From assembly GCF_008831285.2 (NCBI RefSeq), contig NC_045149.1, positions 13,106,629 through 13,170,628 on the forward strand: DNA of 64,000 bases. Direction: 5' to 3'. The notes under the pieces are model-generated. The model worked only from the letters and a program-made list of their open reading frames with translations. It was not told the origin of the DNA and did no database searches. The number at the start of each line of letters is the position of its first letter. Position 1 is the stretch's first letter. The translations under genes were made by a program, and so were the position numbers. The DNA is from Nymphaea colorata. Lineage: Eukaryota > Streptophyta > Magnoliopsida > Nymphaeales > Nymphaeaceae. This document shows positions 41,982 to 56,110 of this stretch, in pieces.

Positions 41982-44061
41982 TAGGCAAAAAGCTAGATCA
42001 ACTAACGGATAATCTCACAAGTATGATAGTTTCAAGCCTCTAAATGCAGCTGTATGGTTCCATTTGATTGGTTGTTCAACACTGCTGCATGCACAAAAGA
42101 GTTAATTAAAGGGAGTGAAAAAGAATAATCAAGAAAAAAACAGTAATAGACGTAAACAAGAAAAAAAATTATATTTAGATTAAGAACGTACAATTCATTC
42201 AGGTTCATACAGAAACTGATGTTACCTAGAATCAATCGTTCAGGATTGTCAGTAGTCAGGTTTCTAAAAGTACCATGCATGAGATTAGGTGCTCCAATTC
42301 TAAAATTACCAAAATGATGGTATTGCCTAAATAAACAAATATAAAGAAAGCTGCAATTTGAAGTACAATTAGTCATCTACCAACAAGCATCACTCACTGA
42401 CCTAAGCTTCAAAAAACAAGAGTGGCAGCAGTATGAACCAATACATGTTCATGAGCACCTACCTACAATATGTGTTTATATATGAATGCCCCTATATGCT
42501 ACCTTTCCAGTACAATGATTTTGCAGAATCTTTGTCAACTACCACCTCAAGCTCAATAAAATCTTCTAACATCAGCCTTGTTCTGTAATTTACAACATTG
42601 TCCTACATGATAACAGAATAACAACATAGAGTAATTAACCACTTTGAAGCTAAATATTACAATTTGCAAAGCTGTAGCCAGCTACTAAGTGCTACTAACT
42701 AATGTGCAAAGTGATAAGCACCGATTATGCCTGTGGCACACAGTGAAGGACGTATACCTCATATACATATGGCACCTCATTGTCATACTGCATGAAGAGA
42801 TTTTCCATAGTTCAGCTAGTCAGCTACAAAAGCATCTTTCTCAGTGCTCACCAGAATTGTCCTGCTATGTCACATAGGTGCAGGTGCAGGAGCGGCACAT
42901 CCCCAAAAATTTAAGCGCGGCAGTGCGGTGAGAGTATTTATTATTATTATTAATTTATTATTATAATATATATATATATATATAATGAATTAAGAAATTA
43001 AGAGTATACACTATAGTCTATACACTTTACACTATACACTTTATGGGTAAATTATATATGAATATTATATAGTACATACTTATAAGTTATAATGTATTGT
43101 GTATATGAATGTAACATATTAAGCATTAACATGCTTACAAAGTACAAACATTAAACAAGTAAACAAAAAACAACAAAAGCAGGACAGAACACAGAAATTG
43201 AAAAAAAAATGCCAAACAAGAAATAGCAGTCATTGCAGCAAAACACAAAACTGAGGAAGAGAAAAAACTAATAGTCAAATAAGAACATTTACTGATTTAA
43301 GTATCAAACAAAAAAATATAAGCACTCTGATGTGAGTCGTTCGTTAAATCGGTGACACAACAAAATGAAATACAAACTCAAGAGTGCAATGAGGAAGTGC
43401 AGATGGCATAATCAAGCCACAAACAGATAGAAAAATAGCCGTTTTGCCTAAAATAGGGTTGAGAAAGATGCAGACGACAATACTACTGAAATAGGGCAGA
43501 GAAGTCTTCTGTTCCACTTGAAGACCCATCGCATGTTGCCGCCGGCCTTCGTTTGACCCCCTCAGTCACCATGACCTTCCATTCTGCTGGATGTTTCAAT
43601 TAAACCAGCAAAACACATGCAAGGGAGGAGCGCACGGGAGGAGAGGAAGAGGGTACATGATCGTGCCCTAAACCCTCCTTTTAATGTGAAAAGTTTTTAA
43701 AATAAAAAATATCAAAAAGGGACAACAATAGGCTTGACGCGGTTTGACCACACCTAACTCGAGTCAAACGCGAGTCAGGTGTGTGTGCAAAATGGATGGA
43801 AATTATCAGGTGCAGTCAGCTGCACCCAACTCTTGTTGACTTGTGCTGCGCGCAAATCCGGGCCACACCCGCATCTGCACCCAAGTCATGTTGACATGGG
43901 TGCAGAGGTCATTTTTCAGTGTCTGTGTGACTTAGATGTCCTGGAATTCAAGGGCAAAATATCAAGATGCTGCTAGGAGGAAAGGCATCTTAATCTTGGT
44001 TTTCTTCTTTTATGTTTTTACACCTTTGAAGAAAGTTTTTTACTCGCACACACACACACAT

Positions 44062-44159
<98 letters not shown>

Positions 44160-44835
44160 CAATCTGGAAAGGTCAGTTCCATATAAGAAAGCGGGAGATT
44201 TGTCTTCCTTATAGTTCAATACAACATAAAAAAAGAAAGATTGTTGACATAGTTCTTTAAAATTAACCATTGTTTATAGTAGCATACTCACCAATTTTTC
44301 TTGTAATTACTTCATCCACTATGGTTTGCGGTGGACAATAACCTACAAGATAAGAGAAAGATTAGTTCCAAAATATACTATACTTTGACAAAAGATCAAG
44401 TGGGGCATGCATTCTAGGATTATTAGTTCTAAAAATATAGTAATATACAAACCTCACTAAATTGACTACCTATACATGACCTACAAGCAAACAAATCTAT
44501 TGAATTCGCAAATGGTACTCCATAGGTACCAGCCGCTGATTATTGATAGTAAAATTCCCACAAGTTCAATAAAACAATGATGTACACATGAGATGGTGTT
44601 GATGCTTGGACATGTTTCCTAGTATAACTCCTCATGTTTGAAGAATTTCAGATTGCTAAACGGTTGGGAACCAGTATGACGTGCATTTTCCAACTGTTGT
44701 GGATGAAAATCAAGTGGGGCCTGACAGAGGCAGGTGGTGACAGAAGTAATATACCCTTCTTTTGCGTACAGGTTAAATCTATAGGTATGGGAGACTCAAA
44801 TCCGATCCCCAAGAAAATTCACTTAAATTAATACC
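41982..44835. other. Intergenic stretch between Harbinger and Tat elements
   Basis: No gene is firmly recognised. On the minus strand short segments at 42240-42310, 42540-42600 and 42735-42775 have splice-like edges, but their peptides are too short to identify. 42885-42960 and 43740-43920 carry GGTGCAGGTGC/GCTGCACCC motifs typical of old plant transposons. A compound microsatellite lies at 44047-44154. Confidence 0.45.
44047..44154. repeat. Compound microsatellite (CA)n-(TA)n-(GA)n
   Basis: Three adjacent dinucleotide runs: CA at 44047-44076, TA at 44077-44112 and GA at 44113-44154. Frames across it on both strands are artefacts. Confidence 0.97.
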
Positions 44836-45201
44836 TGTTAACACCCCAAATTTTTCCACATTAGAACTGAAGCGATATCAAAATTTTACAAAAGAAACTG
44901 TGAAAAATTGCAATTTCAAAGCCAATTTTGAATCTCAAGAACAATTTAGATTCAAATCATGAATTTAACCCGCAACACCAATCCTAATGTTGGATTATGA
45001 GTCTAAACTATGTCCAAACGTTATTTGAAATCCAAATCCAATTACAAATGTCATTTTTTAATCCATATCCAATTGAAAATTTTAAATTTTGATTCAAATC
45101 CAAGAATTTGATCTAATTCGGTCTAGAATGTTATGTGGGGCCCATGTGTGGGCTCCACCCAGCCTATGTGGTTAAGAGGAACCCCAGGGGTCACACACCT
45201 T

Positions 45202-45259
<58 letters not shown>

Positions 45260-48200
45260 TTCTCTCAATTAAATGAGAAAAATCATTTTCAAGAGACAAT
45301 GAATAAGAGTTCATAGAAAAAGAGAGACATTAATTTCTCTCTCTCCACCTTAGTTAAAGCAAAATCAAATTCCAAAGAAGCAATAAGTGTTAGAATTAAA
45401 CTTACCTAACCTACTTAATCCAAGTAGGTTTGACTCGGGTGCACCTAAATGTGGTGCCAATTTCAGCTAGGTTCGGTCAACATGGGCTCTGCTCAAAAAG
45501 GCTAGGTCTGTCCCGCAACCCAATTAGTAGACAAAAATAGACTTTGACCAAATCGAATCTACTTTGACTAAAGTCAGTCAAAGTACAATTTAGCTCAATT
45601 AAGAGCTTTCTTAGTTCAAATTCATTAAATTACCTCAAACAAAGTCAAACTACTCACAAATTAGCTTTGACTTTGGTCAATTGATCGAAATTGACCAATC
45701 TGAACAATTTTGCCCTTTCATGAGTAAATTGATATTACAAAACCTAAATGAAGATTTTATGAAAGGTAAATATACATTTGGATTTGTCAAATGCATAAAT
45801 TAAATACCAAATTAAAATTCAATATTTCAAACCAAAGTTTGATTCAGTTGGAATCCATCTTTAATCAAATTATGAACAAAAATACCTTTTTCAAACCAAA
45901 TTTGATAGAATTTTTAAATTTTATTCAAATTTCAATTGAATTGTCATAATTCAATAACATTTAGAGCTTAATAACTAGGTTTTAACCTAACAAGCTCAAT
46001 TTCAAACCAAGAAAAAAATAAATAAAATAAAATAAAGCAAAACCCGGCTCAATGGCATTTTCGTCCAAAATTTTGGTCAAAATTGGTCAGCTAGGTCTGA
46101 ACCAAGGTTGATCACACCTAGCACAACCCACCTAGCTCGTGTAAATGGGCTAAGAATGGTCAATTAGAGCCATTAAACTATATTTTAACTTATTGTACAA
46201 GTCCCCAAGGTCTTAAGTGAGTTTCTAAGGTGAGTTAAGAAGATGGTTGAACCCACCTCATCCTCTATATAAGCCTCCCCTTGGCCACCAAGGGTGGGGA
46301 CTAAATTTTGAAGTTTTCATCAAGTTGCTGCAGTGAAGAGCTAGAAGGGATAAGCCAAAGAGGAGAAAGAAGATTTGTCCAAGCCTTCTTCCCCCCCATC
46401 TCTCATTTTCTTCTTCATTTCCTCTATCCTCTCTATTGAGTTTGCTAAGTTAGGGTCCATAAGTGAACCCTTACTTAGGATTTTCGTAGAGAGAGCTTTC
46501 TCTTTCCCACTGCAAATTTGAGCAAGTCATTCTTCTTCTTCTTGCTTTGCTAAGCTTGAATCCAAGTTTGGGTTCTTGCTTAAGATTGCTTGATTTAGAA
46601 AACAAGTAAAGAAGAAGACCATGTATCAAAACCGATCGCAAGGTATGCGATTTTAACTCATTTCTCATATACTTTAGCTTCTTGTTGATTCATTTTAATT
46701 TCAGCAATTCGTGGGAGATGTTTATTTTCATTTATTTTATAACTAGGAATGATGCCCAGCTAGGGGAAAACTACGATTAAATGTACATGTTAATGCATAA
46801 GACATGCATATGTCAGTTTTTCTTAAAGATGAACCCATGTATTAAATTTTAAAAAGGGCCCCAAGGCCACGTCCCTTTCAAAACAACAAGTTTGAAAGCA
46901 TTTTGAACTTCATACCATGAGAGAATCCCATGGTGAGAGAGTGATTTTGCTCTAACATATATGAGAAAAATCCTATTAAAGATGGATGCATTCTCATGAA
47001 TGTGATCCACCATTGTATGGCGAAACTAAGGACGGACTAAGCTTGAGCATTAGTTCATCTCTTTCTATTTAAAGTCATTTTATTCAATGTTTTTTTTAAT
47101 TGATCAAGGGTGGTAGGAGATATTAGAAACAAGTTTTCAATCTTCCTACGTAAAAGAACTCAACCATGAATCATCATGATTCATGAGTTATGAAAGGGGA
47201 CACATTTCCTCTTTTAAAATCATTTTCCTTTTTTAAAATCAGATTGGAACACATTTCCAAACTAGTTTTTATGAAAGGGGATCATTTTGTTGATTTTTGT
47301 AGTACAAAGCTATGAAATCATTTCATTTCATCTTAATTTTTTTTTTCAGTAATTCATACACAAAGTGTTCGCAAGTTGCTGAAATCAGACCATGCTTTAT
47401 AGGAATTAGCTTAATAATGTCAAAGTTTATACATTTGAAATGCCAATTTCAGCCATAAAGTGCCAAGGTTTTGAGGAACAATAAAAAAAAAATCTAAGCC
47501 TATCCAATCGACATCTTAAAATACTTTGGATTGTTGTTCTCATTCATAAGTTTTCAGTTTTGCATGAGACTAATTTATCTCCTCAAATGCTGAAAATTTT
47601 CACTTTCATTTCTCCAAAAAGGAGACCAACTATCCTAAAATTGTCCAAAGAAGTTGACGATTCCATTGGTATGAAATCTGAAATTTGAATAGGCTTGAAA
47701 GACTTATCATTTCTATCTAAGAAACAAGCTCTCTATTGAAATCAATGTCCACAATTTTCAGATATTTAAATCAGCCCAAAATCTGATTTTTTTTATTTTA
47801 TTTTAAGACATAAGTAAATGTCATGCATGTCTCCCATCTAGTTTGAAAACTGATTTTGGCATCATTCTTCATCATTTTGTTAAGTCTCAAGCTTATGGAC
47901 TGCATCTCTAATTTATGTGTTTAATAACATGATGAGCACATTTAGAGAAAGTCTTACATCTTAATTTAGAGAAAGTCATACATCTTAATTATAATCAATC
48001 TTTATGTGTATATTGTATGTCATGTAATTGCAATGAATGGACTTTGAGAGATTATGAGAGAGTGAAAAATGAATCTTTCATATGAATGAATTTTGAGATA
48101 TTATGAGAGAGAGAAGGATGAATGTCTCGTGTAGTTTCCCTTCTTATTTCATGCATTTACTTTCACCCAAAGTCAATAGCACCACATGCACATTGTCAAG

Positions 48201-48912
48201 AAATTAAGTGATTCAAATTTGAGTTACAAAAAGTGACCAAGTCATATTGCAACAAAAATTTGTAAACTTCACTTAACTTCAAAAGAAAACACAAGCAATG
48301 CATTCACAATTTTGGCGAAAATATGTTTAGAAAACAACACATTTTCTAACAATTTGAAACCTATGTTTCATCAAAAGAATGAATACCTAACCAAATCACA
48401 AGTTTCTAAATATCTTAGACCGAATCACACGATTTGGCAAAAGAAGAATTCAAAATCACTTTTGATCATAAGATGGTCACAATTTCAACTCATGAATCAT
48501 CTTAAGTTTACAACAAAGAACTCAATTTCAATCTTCAAAATCCCCAAGAATTATGGATTTCAAATCAAATGGCAACAAAATAAAGGTTTTTTTAAATCAA
48601 CTTAAAAACCCTTTAATCTTCAAATTCATTTTCAAAACAAGTTCAAATCACTTATTCAAAATGAATTTTGGTTCTTCAATCTAAAACCTCAATGCATAAG
48701 CATATAGGATTTTCATCAATAACTCGTATATGATCCAAATGATCCTTAGTCCTTGGTCCAATTGCATCTGTAAAAGGTGGTAGGAATGATTGGACCTCAT
48801 ACCGACAGGCGGATCCATTTCTCTTAAATTTTTTCCCTCAAAACCCCAATTTTGAAAGAATTTTGCTGATTCGCATTTCGACGCCCTTCAAGGAAATGGT
48901 GGGTTGCGAATA
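44836..48912 (+). repeat. 5' LTR of the Tat-like element
   Basis: It starts TGTTAACACCCC and ends GGTTGCGAATA, where the other LTR has GGTGTGAACA, so the terminal CA has mutated. It contains an (AT)n run at 45208-45257. A TATATAAG motif near 46266 is a candidate promoter. No genes are present despite several open frames. Confidence 0.9.
45208..45257. repeat. (AT)n microsatellite in the Tat LTR
   Basis: A pure AT run of about 50 bases. The matching place in the right LTR (57484-57500) has only a short run. Confidence 0.95.
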
Positions 48913-48930
48913 GATGACACACCCAGTGGG
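48913..48930 (+). other. Probable primer-binding site of the Tat-like element
   Basis: The sequence just inside the 5' LTR (GATGACACACCCAGTGGG) resembles the TGGCGACTCCxCTGGGG type used by Tat/Ogre elements (Arg-tRNA), but with several mismatches. The position is right; the tRNA identity is tentative. Confidence 0.45.
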
Positions 48931-49799
48931 ACCCGTCATCATTTGTCTAAGGACCTATTTGTATCATATACAAGTTATACCAATTGCATAAAATTTTTCA
49001 TAAACATGCATATTGGCATCATGTAGTAATCATTGAGGAGATTCCATGAACCCCTTTTATTTCAATTTATCCTACCACTCCTCAATTTAAGGGTATGCAG
49101 CCCATGTATGCTCTCAAATTTTCAAATATATCTCTTAAGAATGTATGCAATATAGCCATCTATTTCACATCTTCTCATGAGTTTTGAAAAACAAATCCTT
49201 ACCTACATCATATCTCAGTCATCATGTTGCCAGACTATTTCTAGGACATTAGTGTAAGATATAGCCTTACAATTGGACCACCCAATTGGACTCAAAAGTC
49301 CCCTCATTAGTACCGAAACAGACAATAGTCCCAGTAGATCGATGGGTGAACAAAGAGAATTGGAGAGCCCAAATCTAGAAAACCCTTGGAGGAGTCTATG
49401 CCAGTACCATAGATTTGGTATATAGGCATACGTTAAATTTTGGATAAGTCAAGAACAATTTACCCGTTTATTTCCCATAGGTTCCAAGACTATTTTTTCA
49501 AAACAAAGGCAAGAGTCGTAAGGAATGCATTATCAATTTTCCATTAATTGCTTCTTGAGATGTGATGTTTTACTTTGACTCCAAACCATGTCCAAACCCA
49601 ATGTCAAAACTCTTCTCGAGTCTCTATTGTGTCAATTCATGTCAACGTCTAATATTTTTTCTTGTCTAGATGGACTCAGAAAGCATTTTGCCGTATGACC
49701 ACATCCTATTCGGGTCGTGTCAAGGTCGATCCAGACTTCGCATCATCCCAAGTGGAGTCTACCTACCTCAGTGGTATCTTTCATGGTACCCACCTTGTC

Positions 49800-50880
49800 A
49801 GTGTATGTTCCTGGACCACTTAGAGGATTGCGGTCTCGAATAAGCTGTTAATCTTGTCATGCAACCTATCAACAATAGTTTAATCCATGCAATTGTTGGA
49901 AGATGAAAAGTAAGGACCAATACATTCTGGTTCTCATGGGGTGAAATGACAATCACTCTAGATGAGTTTTCAAGCATTATGGGTTTGCCACAGCCAAAAG
50001 GTGACCTAAAAGGACCAATTGAAGACCAGTTCCTTGTGAATCAAGGTAAAGTCAAAACTCTAGAAGTGATTCGTAACTTACAAGAAAACGAAGTTGGCCC
50101 TTTCTAGAGAAAGATGGACATCAATATCTTTAACTATAAGAACTTGAAGAAACATATTCCCAATATGCCAAACTTGCTTCACTATCTAGAAGTGTCACAG
50201 TAAATACAAAAACTCCATGGTGACTTGTACCACAAGTCTTATCTTCTTCAACAATGAAGAACATGCAATGGATTTTCACATAACTCGCCTCTTCAGAAAA
50301 TAGGGGCATGTCAAAGTCTGTCACATATCTATAGCAATGACAGCCTTATCATTCCTTTAGAGATGGCTGACCAAATTCTCAATTGGGGACGCAGACTAGA
50401 TAGAAGTATGTGTTTTCGCACTACAAGCATGATTCTACAAACACATGGGGCTACAATCATGTCATTTTCAAAACACCGATGGACAGTTATCTAGTATGGA
50501 GCGCTACCGTAGGAAGTTGGAGGAAGTAGATGACTCAGTGATCATTTGGGACTTCTTTGATTGAGAAATCGTCAAGTCAAGATACACCTACAACCCAGTC
50601 AGAGGAAGTCTTTTATTGAGACCATTCTTTGTAGTTGAATACCATCCAAAGCATTGCCTCAGACAACCTCACTGCGTCAAAGAAAAGCATATCCAATTGA
50701 ATAAAAAAGAAACCATCGTAGAGTGTGAACTGGATACCAAAGAGTGCTCCGGGATATAAACCTATGCCCAACAACGTTGGGAATCGTTTGCTCACTTGTA
50801 TTTTGTCCTTGGTCTGAGAATGAGTTCTGAATATGTAAAATGGTGTGATGAAGTCCGTCCATCTATCCTTTTATCCTAGA
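49800..50880 (+). pseudogene. Extra ORF upstream of gag in the Tat-like element (ORF1, mobile-domain-like)
   Basis: From 49922 the plus strand encodes TFWFSWGEMTITLDEFSSIM followed by GLPQPKGD. This matches the start of the plant mobile domain / Ogre ORF1 type (a GEMTITL-x-(D/E) block followed by a GLP block). Related coding sequence continues with stops and shifts through MERYRRKLEEVDDSVIIWDF near 50495 to about 50870. Some Tat/Ogre elements carry such an ORF in sense ahead of gag; its function is unknown to me. This copy is too damaged to be expressed. Confidence 0.55.
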
Positions 50881-51084
50881 TCATCATGTCTAGTTCATTG
50901 TGGTCAACTAAACCTAATTTTGTCAAGTCTTGTCAATCTCATCTTTCTTTCAATATGCAATCAAAATTTGTCATTTTGTTCTTTGTACAAATTATCTTTC
51001 ATCAATTTAAATCCTAACATTTTCAATTTTTCTTTTTACAAGGTGAACATCTGCTTTACGTCGAGACCATAAGCCAACAAAGGA

Positions 51085-52300
51085 GAAGGATTGAAATGGA
51101 GTTAGAGCAAACTTTTATGGGGGACAAGGGAGAAGAATCCTCCTCAGAAACACCTTTCATGATAGAAGCTAAGGATCCATAATTTGAAGAATACAGAAAA
51201 TTCTGGAGATACATGATTATGTTCAATGAAGAACAAGCTCAGGCAGAGCGAGCCAAAAAGAAAGGGAAGAAAACAAAGAAATATTCATCGAGCAGTTCTG
51301 ACTCTTCTGATGACATTACTACAAAATCTAGTAGTGAGGAAGAACCAAAGACTCCCAAGAAAAAGAAGAAGGGAGAATCCTGGAAAATAAAAATTCAAGA
51401 AGTTGAACATAGCTCAACTCAAAGGCAATAACAATAGGAATTTCACATGCAAAGATTCCTATGAAAGTTTTGAAAATGACAAACATATAAAAAACTTGCC
51501 TAAGAAATTTATCAAATTTGATGGTCATGGAGACTCAAAGGCACATTTGGCTATGTTCTTTGCAGAATGCTATAAATTTCGCCACAATCATGGAGCTCTC
51601 TTTCGATGCTTCCCAATGAGCTTATAAGGAATTGCAACACAGTGGTACCATGAGCATATGAATCCGGTTGAATTTAAAAATTTTGACAAATTAATCAACC
51701 TTTTCATTGAAAGGTTCGTCCAGAATGTTGAAATTGCATCCACAATCACCACACTTTATTATTTGAAATAGAGGCTAGGTGACAAGGTCAGGGACTTTAT
51801 TCAAAGATGAAGGTCTTCTTACAACAAGATGAGGGACTTGATCTCCCAATCCCATGGATGGGGATTGATCGTCAACAATTTAACACAACCACTGAGGAGC
51901 CTCGTTTCCAATGCTCCAATCAAATATTTCATTGATCTTACCGAAAGAGCAGAATGCATCGAAACAGAAATTGAAAATGGAGCCTTTGATGTTGTCATCC
52001 CGGTAAAGGCTAAGAAAGATACAAAGAAGAATAGCACGAGTCAAAATGCTCCAGCCAACATCATAGCCAATGCCGTAACTTCAAAAAAGAAAGGGCCGAC
52101 TATCATAAGAATAAAGGGGCAACAAACAAAGCTAGTAACAGCACTAAAAACAAACATCCTGGATGAGGATATGATAGAAAATTTACCCCATTACAATAGA
52201 GTTATGAAGAAGTCATGCACATGTAGATTGAAAGACGCACTCTGTTTCTCCTGAAAGTTTCCAAGCCCCCACTGATGATGGGGAAAAATAAAGAACAATT
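51085..52300 (+). pseudogene. Gag of the Tat-like element
   Basis: A Lys/Ser-rich N-terminal part (51213-51431, with an SSSSSDSSDD run) is followed, through several stops, by the capsid-like retrotransposon Gag domain. That domain shows KFIKFDGHGDSKAHLAMFFA, ATQWYHEHMNPVEFKNFDKL, INLFIERFVQNVEIASTITT and, at 51829-52100, LTERAECIETEIENGAFDVV. At least three stops interrupt it, and it cannot be translated as one protein. Confidence 0.8.
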
Positions 52301-52759
52301 TTGCAAATTTCATCATGCTCCAAGACATGATACAGAAGATTGCCTTGTACTCAAAAATATTGTGCAAGATACGATCGGCAAAGAAATCATCAAGGAGGTC
52401 AGTGAACAATCGAAAATCCTCAAAAACCCTTTTCTTAAACATGGAAAATGAACAGTTTCAATGGTTAGGTTTTCAACAAATCAACAAGTCGTGGTGGCAA
52501 ACAAAAGGGATAAAACATCCCTCCATTTCTTTGGGTTACTTTCCAAACATGATAAAAGATCTGTCAATGCACAAACTAGGTCGGGCAAACAAGACAGTCG
52601 GACAGAGATCGATAAAAAGTCACAAATATGAGATCCTGAACCTTTGGAATCCATTTTCAAGGCATTAGATTCTTTACCTCGAGTCAAGAAGGAATGATTT
52701 AGCCCTAACAGAGGAAATGAATGGGCTTTTGGACTATATGAAAATGGTCTCATCACATT

Positions 52760-53145
52760 TTTTGATAAAGATCTACCAATTGGAGGTGCATCGCATAATG
52801 ATGCCTTACACATAGTGGTAGAAACAAGAAGCACCAGAGTCTCCCATGTTCTAATCGATGGTGGAGTAAACCTGAATATTTGTCCACAACAGACAGCTTG
52901 TACATTAAGCATAATGCAAGCCGACTATACTCCGTCATCAATTTTCATTCATGGATATGACGGAACAAGACAACCTTGCATATGATGTATATGTTTGGAT
53001 CTAAATATCTCTGATACATATCATTGGGTTTTATTCCATGTGGTGGATATAGAACCTTCATTCAATTTGTTGTTTGGCAGGCCATGGATCCACGCTACCA
53101 ATGCGGTTCCTTCCACTCTACATCAGTGCGTCAAGTGAACTCACA
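52760..53145 (+). pseudogene. Retroviral-type aspartic protease of the Tat-like element
   Basis: It encodes HNDALHIVVETRSTRVSHVL, then IDGGVNLNICP, where the catalytic D-(S/T)-G reads DGG, then IFIHGYDGTR, a stop, and IEPSFNLLFGRPWIHATNAV. The flap and the FNLLFGRPW block fit Tat/Ogre proteases. The altered DGG triplet and the stop suggest an inactive remnant. Confidence 0.75.
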
Positions 53146-53742
53146 ACAGGAATACTATAACGATCTATGCAGAGGATAAGCAGAATCGTTTTGTGCATCC
53201 AATGATTTCAGTACCAACATATACAATCGAGGTACCTAGTATTCGAGTCTGTAGAGAAAAAAAAATTCTCAAGGATTCAGCATATTGCCCATTCAGAAAC
53301 CAAAGAAACAAATGTGGGTAAAAAATGATACTAAGCAAGAAACAAGTTACAAAAGTCATCCATTGTTCAAAAATTTCTGCCAGAATGAGAAAGGATTGGA
53401 TTTGCTCATGCGCCATGGCTACCAACCATTCACTGGACTTCACAAACATGAAAATGAAATCTTGCAGCCAATTATCTTGACAGGACAATGAGGAACTCAA
53501 GCCATGGATGTCAAAGTTATGAAAAAATGGATGTCGAGGAAGAATTCAAGCCAATACCTTTTGTCAAGAGCAACACCATAGGTGAATGTTCACCATCAAT
53601 CTGAATCAACAAATCTGTTATCATCTTGTCATCTAGTCATCGTTTTGTCATTTTGTCGTCATTGTACTCCACTAGACCAAGTGCCTTTATTTTGTAATAC
53701 TTTCAAATATGCAATGACATATGCAATTGACTTCCATATAAA

Positions 53743-54780
53743 ATGTCTCAAATTCTATCCAACCTCTTTATAATCTTTAGGATGACATCTGAGGGTCAAA
53801 CATCAAAAGCCTTTAAGGAGGTAAATCCAGAACTCACTGAGGCAGAATGTCCAGAGTTCATCCAAATAAGAAAGCAAGATCAACTGTCACCTTTGATTAA
53901 TGATCCGATTGAGGAAATTAACATTGGCACAGAAGAGAATCTAAAGATTTTGCAAATCAGAATAAGTCTCTCAGCAGAAGAAAGAAAAGAGTTGATAGAC
54001 TTTCTCAAAGAGAATCAAGAAGTCTTTGCATGGACTTATGAGGACATGCCAGGGCTCGCTACAAAATTAGTCGAGCATCGACTACCATTAAAACCAGAAT
54101 GCAAGCCAATCAAACAAAAGTTGAGGAAACTAGACCCTCGTCTTGAGGGGCAAGTTAAGGAAGGCCTAGAAGACCTACTAAAGGTAGGGTCATCCAAACA
54201 ATTGACTATCCTGAATGGTTAGCAAACATCGTGGTAGTTCCAAAGAAAAATGATAAAATTTGACTCTGCATCGATTTCAGAGATTTGAATAAAGCCACAC
54301 CAAAGGACGACTTTCCACTTCCAAACATCGACTTGTTGGTAGATAGTACCGCAGGCCACACTATGTTTTCCTTTATAGATGGATACTTTGGCTATAACCA
54401 AATTAAGCTGGCAGCTCAAGATCAAGCCAAAACATAATTTACAATCCCATGGGATACCTTATGCTATAATGTACTGTTGTTTGGTCTGAAGAACGCTGGG
54501 ACAACATATCAAATGGCTATTACAGCTATCTTTCATTATCAAATGCATCAAATCATGGATGTGTATGTGGATGATCTACTAATTAAGTAAAAAACAAGGG
54601 AGAATCATATCAACATTCTCTCTCAAGTTTTTGATAGACTCTTGCAATATAAGCTTCGGTTGAATCCACAAAACTATGTATTTGGTGTGAAATCTGGTAA
54701 GTTTTGGGATTTATGGTCAGCAAAAAGGGAATCGAGATGGATCCCTCTAAAGTAAAGGTGATCATCGAAATGTCAGTGGA
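53743..54780 (+). pseudogene. Reverse transcriptase of the Tat-like element
   Basis: The open part 53743-54222 holds the pre-RT region (ENQEVFAWTYEDMPGLATKL, VEHRLPLKPECKPIKQKLRK). A shift near 54200 and stops follow, then RT blocks FRDLNKATPKDDFPLPNIDL, FSFIDGYFGYNQIKLAAQDQ, LLFGLKNAGTTYQMAI and the catalytic VYVDDLLIK. Similarity stops near 54779, joining directly to the end of RNase H, which shows a large deletion. Confidence 0.85.
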
Positions 54781-56110
54781 GATTGGCAAGTCAAAGATCA
54801 GAAATTGATCTCATATAAAGAGTTAGCAACTTCCCTCTTAAAATAATTCAAGGAGTATCAACTCTTGCATGTCAAAAGAGAATTTAACCCGATTGCAGAC
54901 GGTTTAGCCAGTTTAGGCTCTACCATCACCTTGAACAACCATCTTTTGTCATACAAGAATAGGTGTTACAAGCAGAAAGCATAGAAACACCATGGTACCA
55001 AGGATTTTCTCCGAACTAGAACACTTCCACCTGAAATGTCTCTAAAAGAACAAAGAGCTCTGAGACACATGTCTTCAAGATATTTCATTTTAGCCGACAT
55101 CCTATACAGAAGAGGATTCAACATAGAATATGCTCGATGTCTCAATACAAATGAGGCATTAGAAGTCATTCAAGAAGCCCATAAAGGAATTTGCGAGGGA
55201 CATGTAGGGTATTAGACCCTCATCAAGCAGATAGTCAGAGCAGGGTACTATTGGCCCACAATGCAAAGAGATTGTCACCAATTTGTCAAGAAATGCATCA
55301 AATGTCAGTTGTATGCACCATTAATTCATGCTCCATCAGCATACCTTCATTCGGTCCGCTCACCCTGGCCATTCTCTATGTGGACCTTTGACGTAGTCGG
55401 TCCAATCAATCCACATGTCTCAAATAGACACAGGTATTTTCTTGCAGCTATGGATTATTTCACCAAATGGGTCGAAACAATCACCTTAAAAGCAGTCAAA
55501 GGGCGACATGTAGTGTCCTTCATTCACAAAAACCTTTTGTGTAGATTTGGCATCCCGCACGATATCGTTTCTGACAATGGTACTCATTTTAAAAATGAAA
55601 AAGTGTGTAATCTCTATCACAAACACAAAATACAACATCACTTTTCTACCCCATATCACCCTCAAGGTAATGGTCAGTTAGAAGCAACTAACAAGATTTT
55701 GATTTGTGTCTTAGAAATGATTGTTGAAACAGGCCGAGATTGGCACGAGAAAATGCACAATGTACTTTGGGCATATCGAACCACAATTCGAACACCCACT
55801 AGTTGCTACACTAGTAGAATTAGTATATGGAACAGAAATTGTCATTCTATTATATGTCCAAAAACCAGCAATGAAATTTTTTGTACTCATTGAACTCCCA
55901 ATTAGCAAGTATAAAAAAAAAAGACTTGTTCAATTAGACCTCTTAGACAAGAAAAGACTACAAGCGACAGAGCATGTTGAAGCCTATCGCAAGAGAATCG
56001 CCCGACATTATGCCAAATCGGTCATTGAAATAAAATTCCAGGTAAATGATCTTGTACTAAGATCTATACTTGAATTTGCAATTCAAAAATTTCAAACAAT
56101 TTTGCTTTGA
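54781..56110 (+). pseudogene. RNase H tail and integrase of the Tat-like element
   Basis: Up to about 54960 the plus strand encodes the end of the (additional) RNase H: HVKREFNPIADGLASLGS. Integrase follows: a zinc-binding HHCC region ending CHQFVKKCIKCQLYA, then the core with MWTFDVVGPINPHVSNRHRY, IPHDIVSDNGTHFKNEKV and STPYHPQGNGQLEATNKILI, supplying D, D and E. The longest open part is 55261-55893. A shift near 55800 moves the C-terminal domain to another frame (to 56110). Stops near 54960 and 55215 break it upstream. Confidence 0.88.

Noticed and set aside
42235-42880. Possible multi-exon minus-strand gene, one piece (QYDNEVPYVYE) faintly like an acetyltransferase (NAA40)
   Set aside because: Only 10-25 codons per piece, and no adjoining conserved blocks were found in the expected order.
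48312-48605. A 97-codon plus-strand frame
   Set aside because: It lies within the Tat 5' LTR; the matching place in the 3' LTR is not open.
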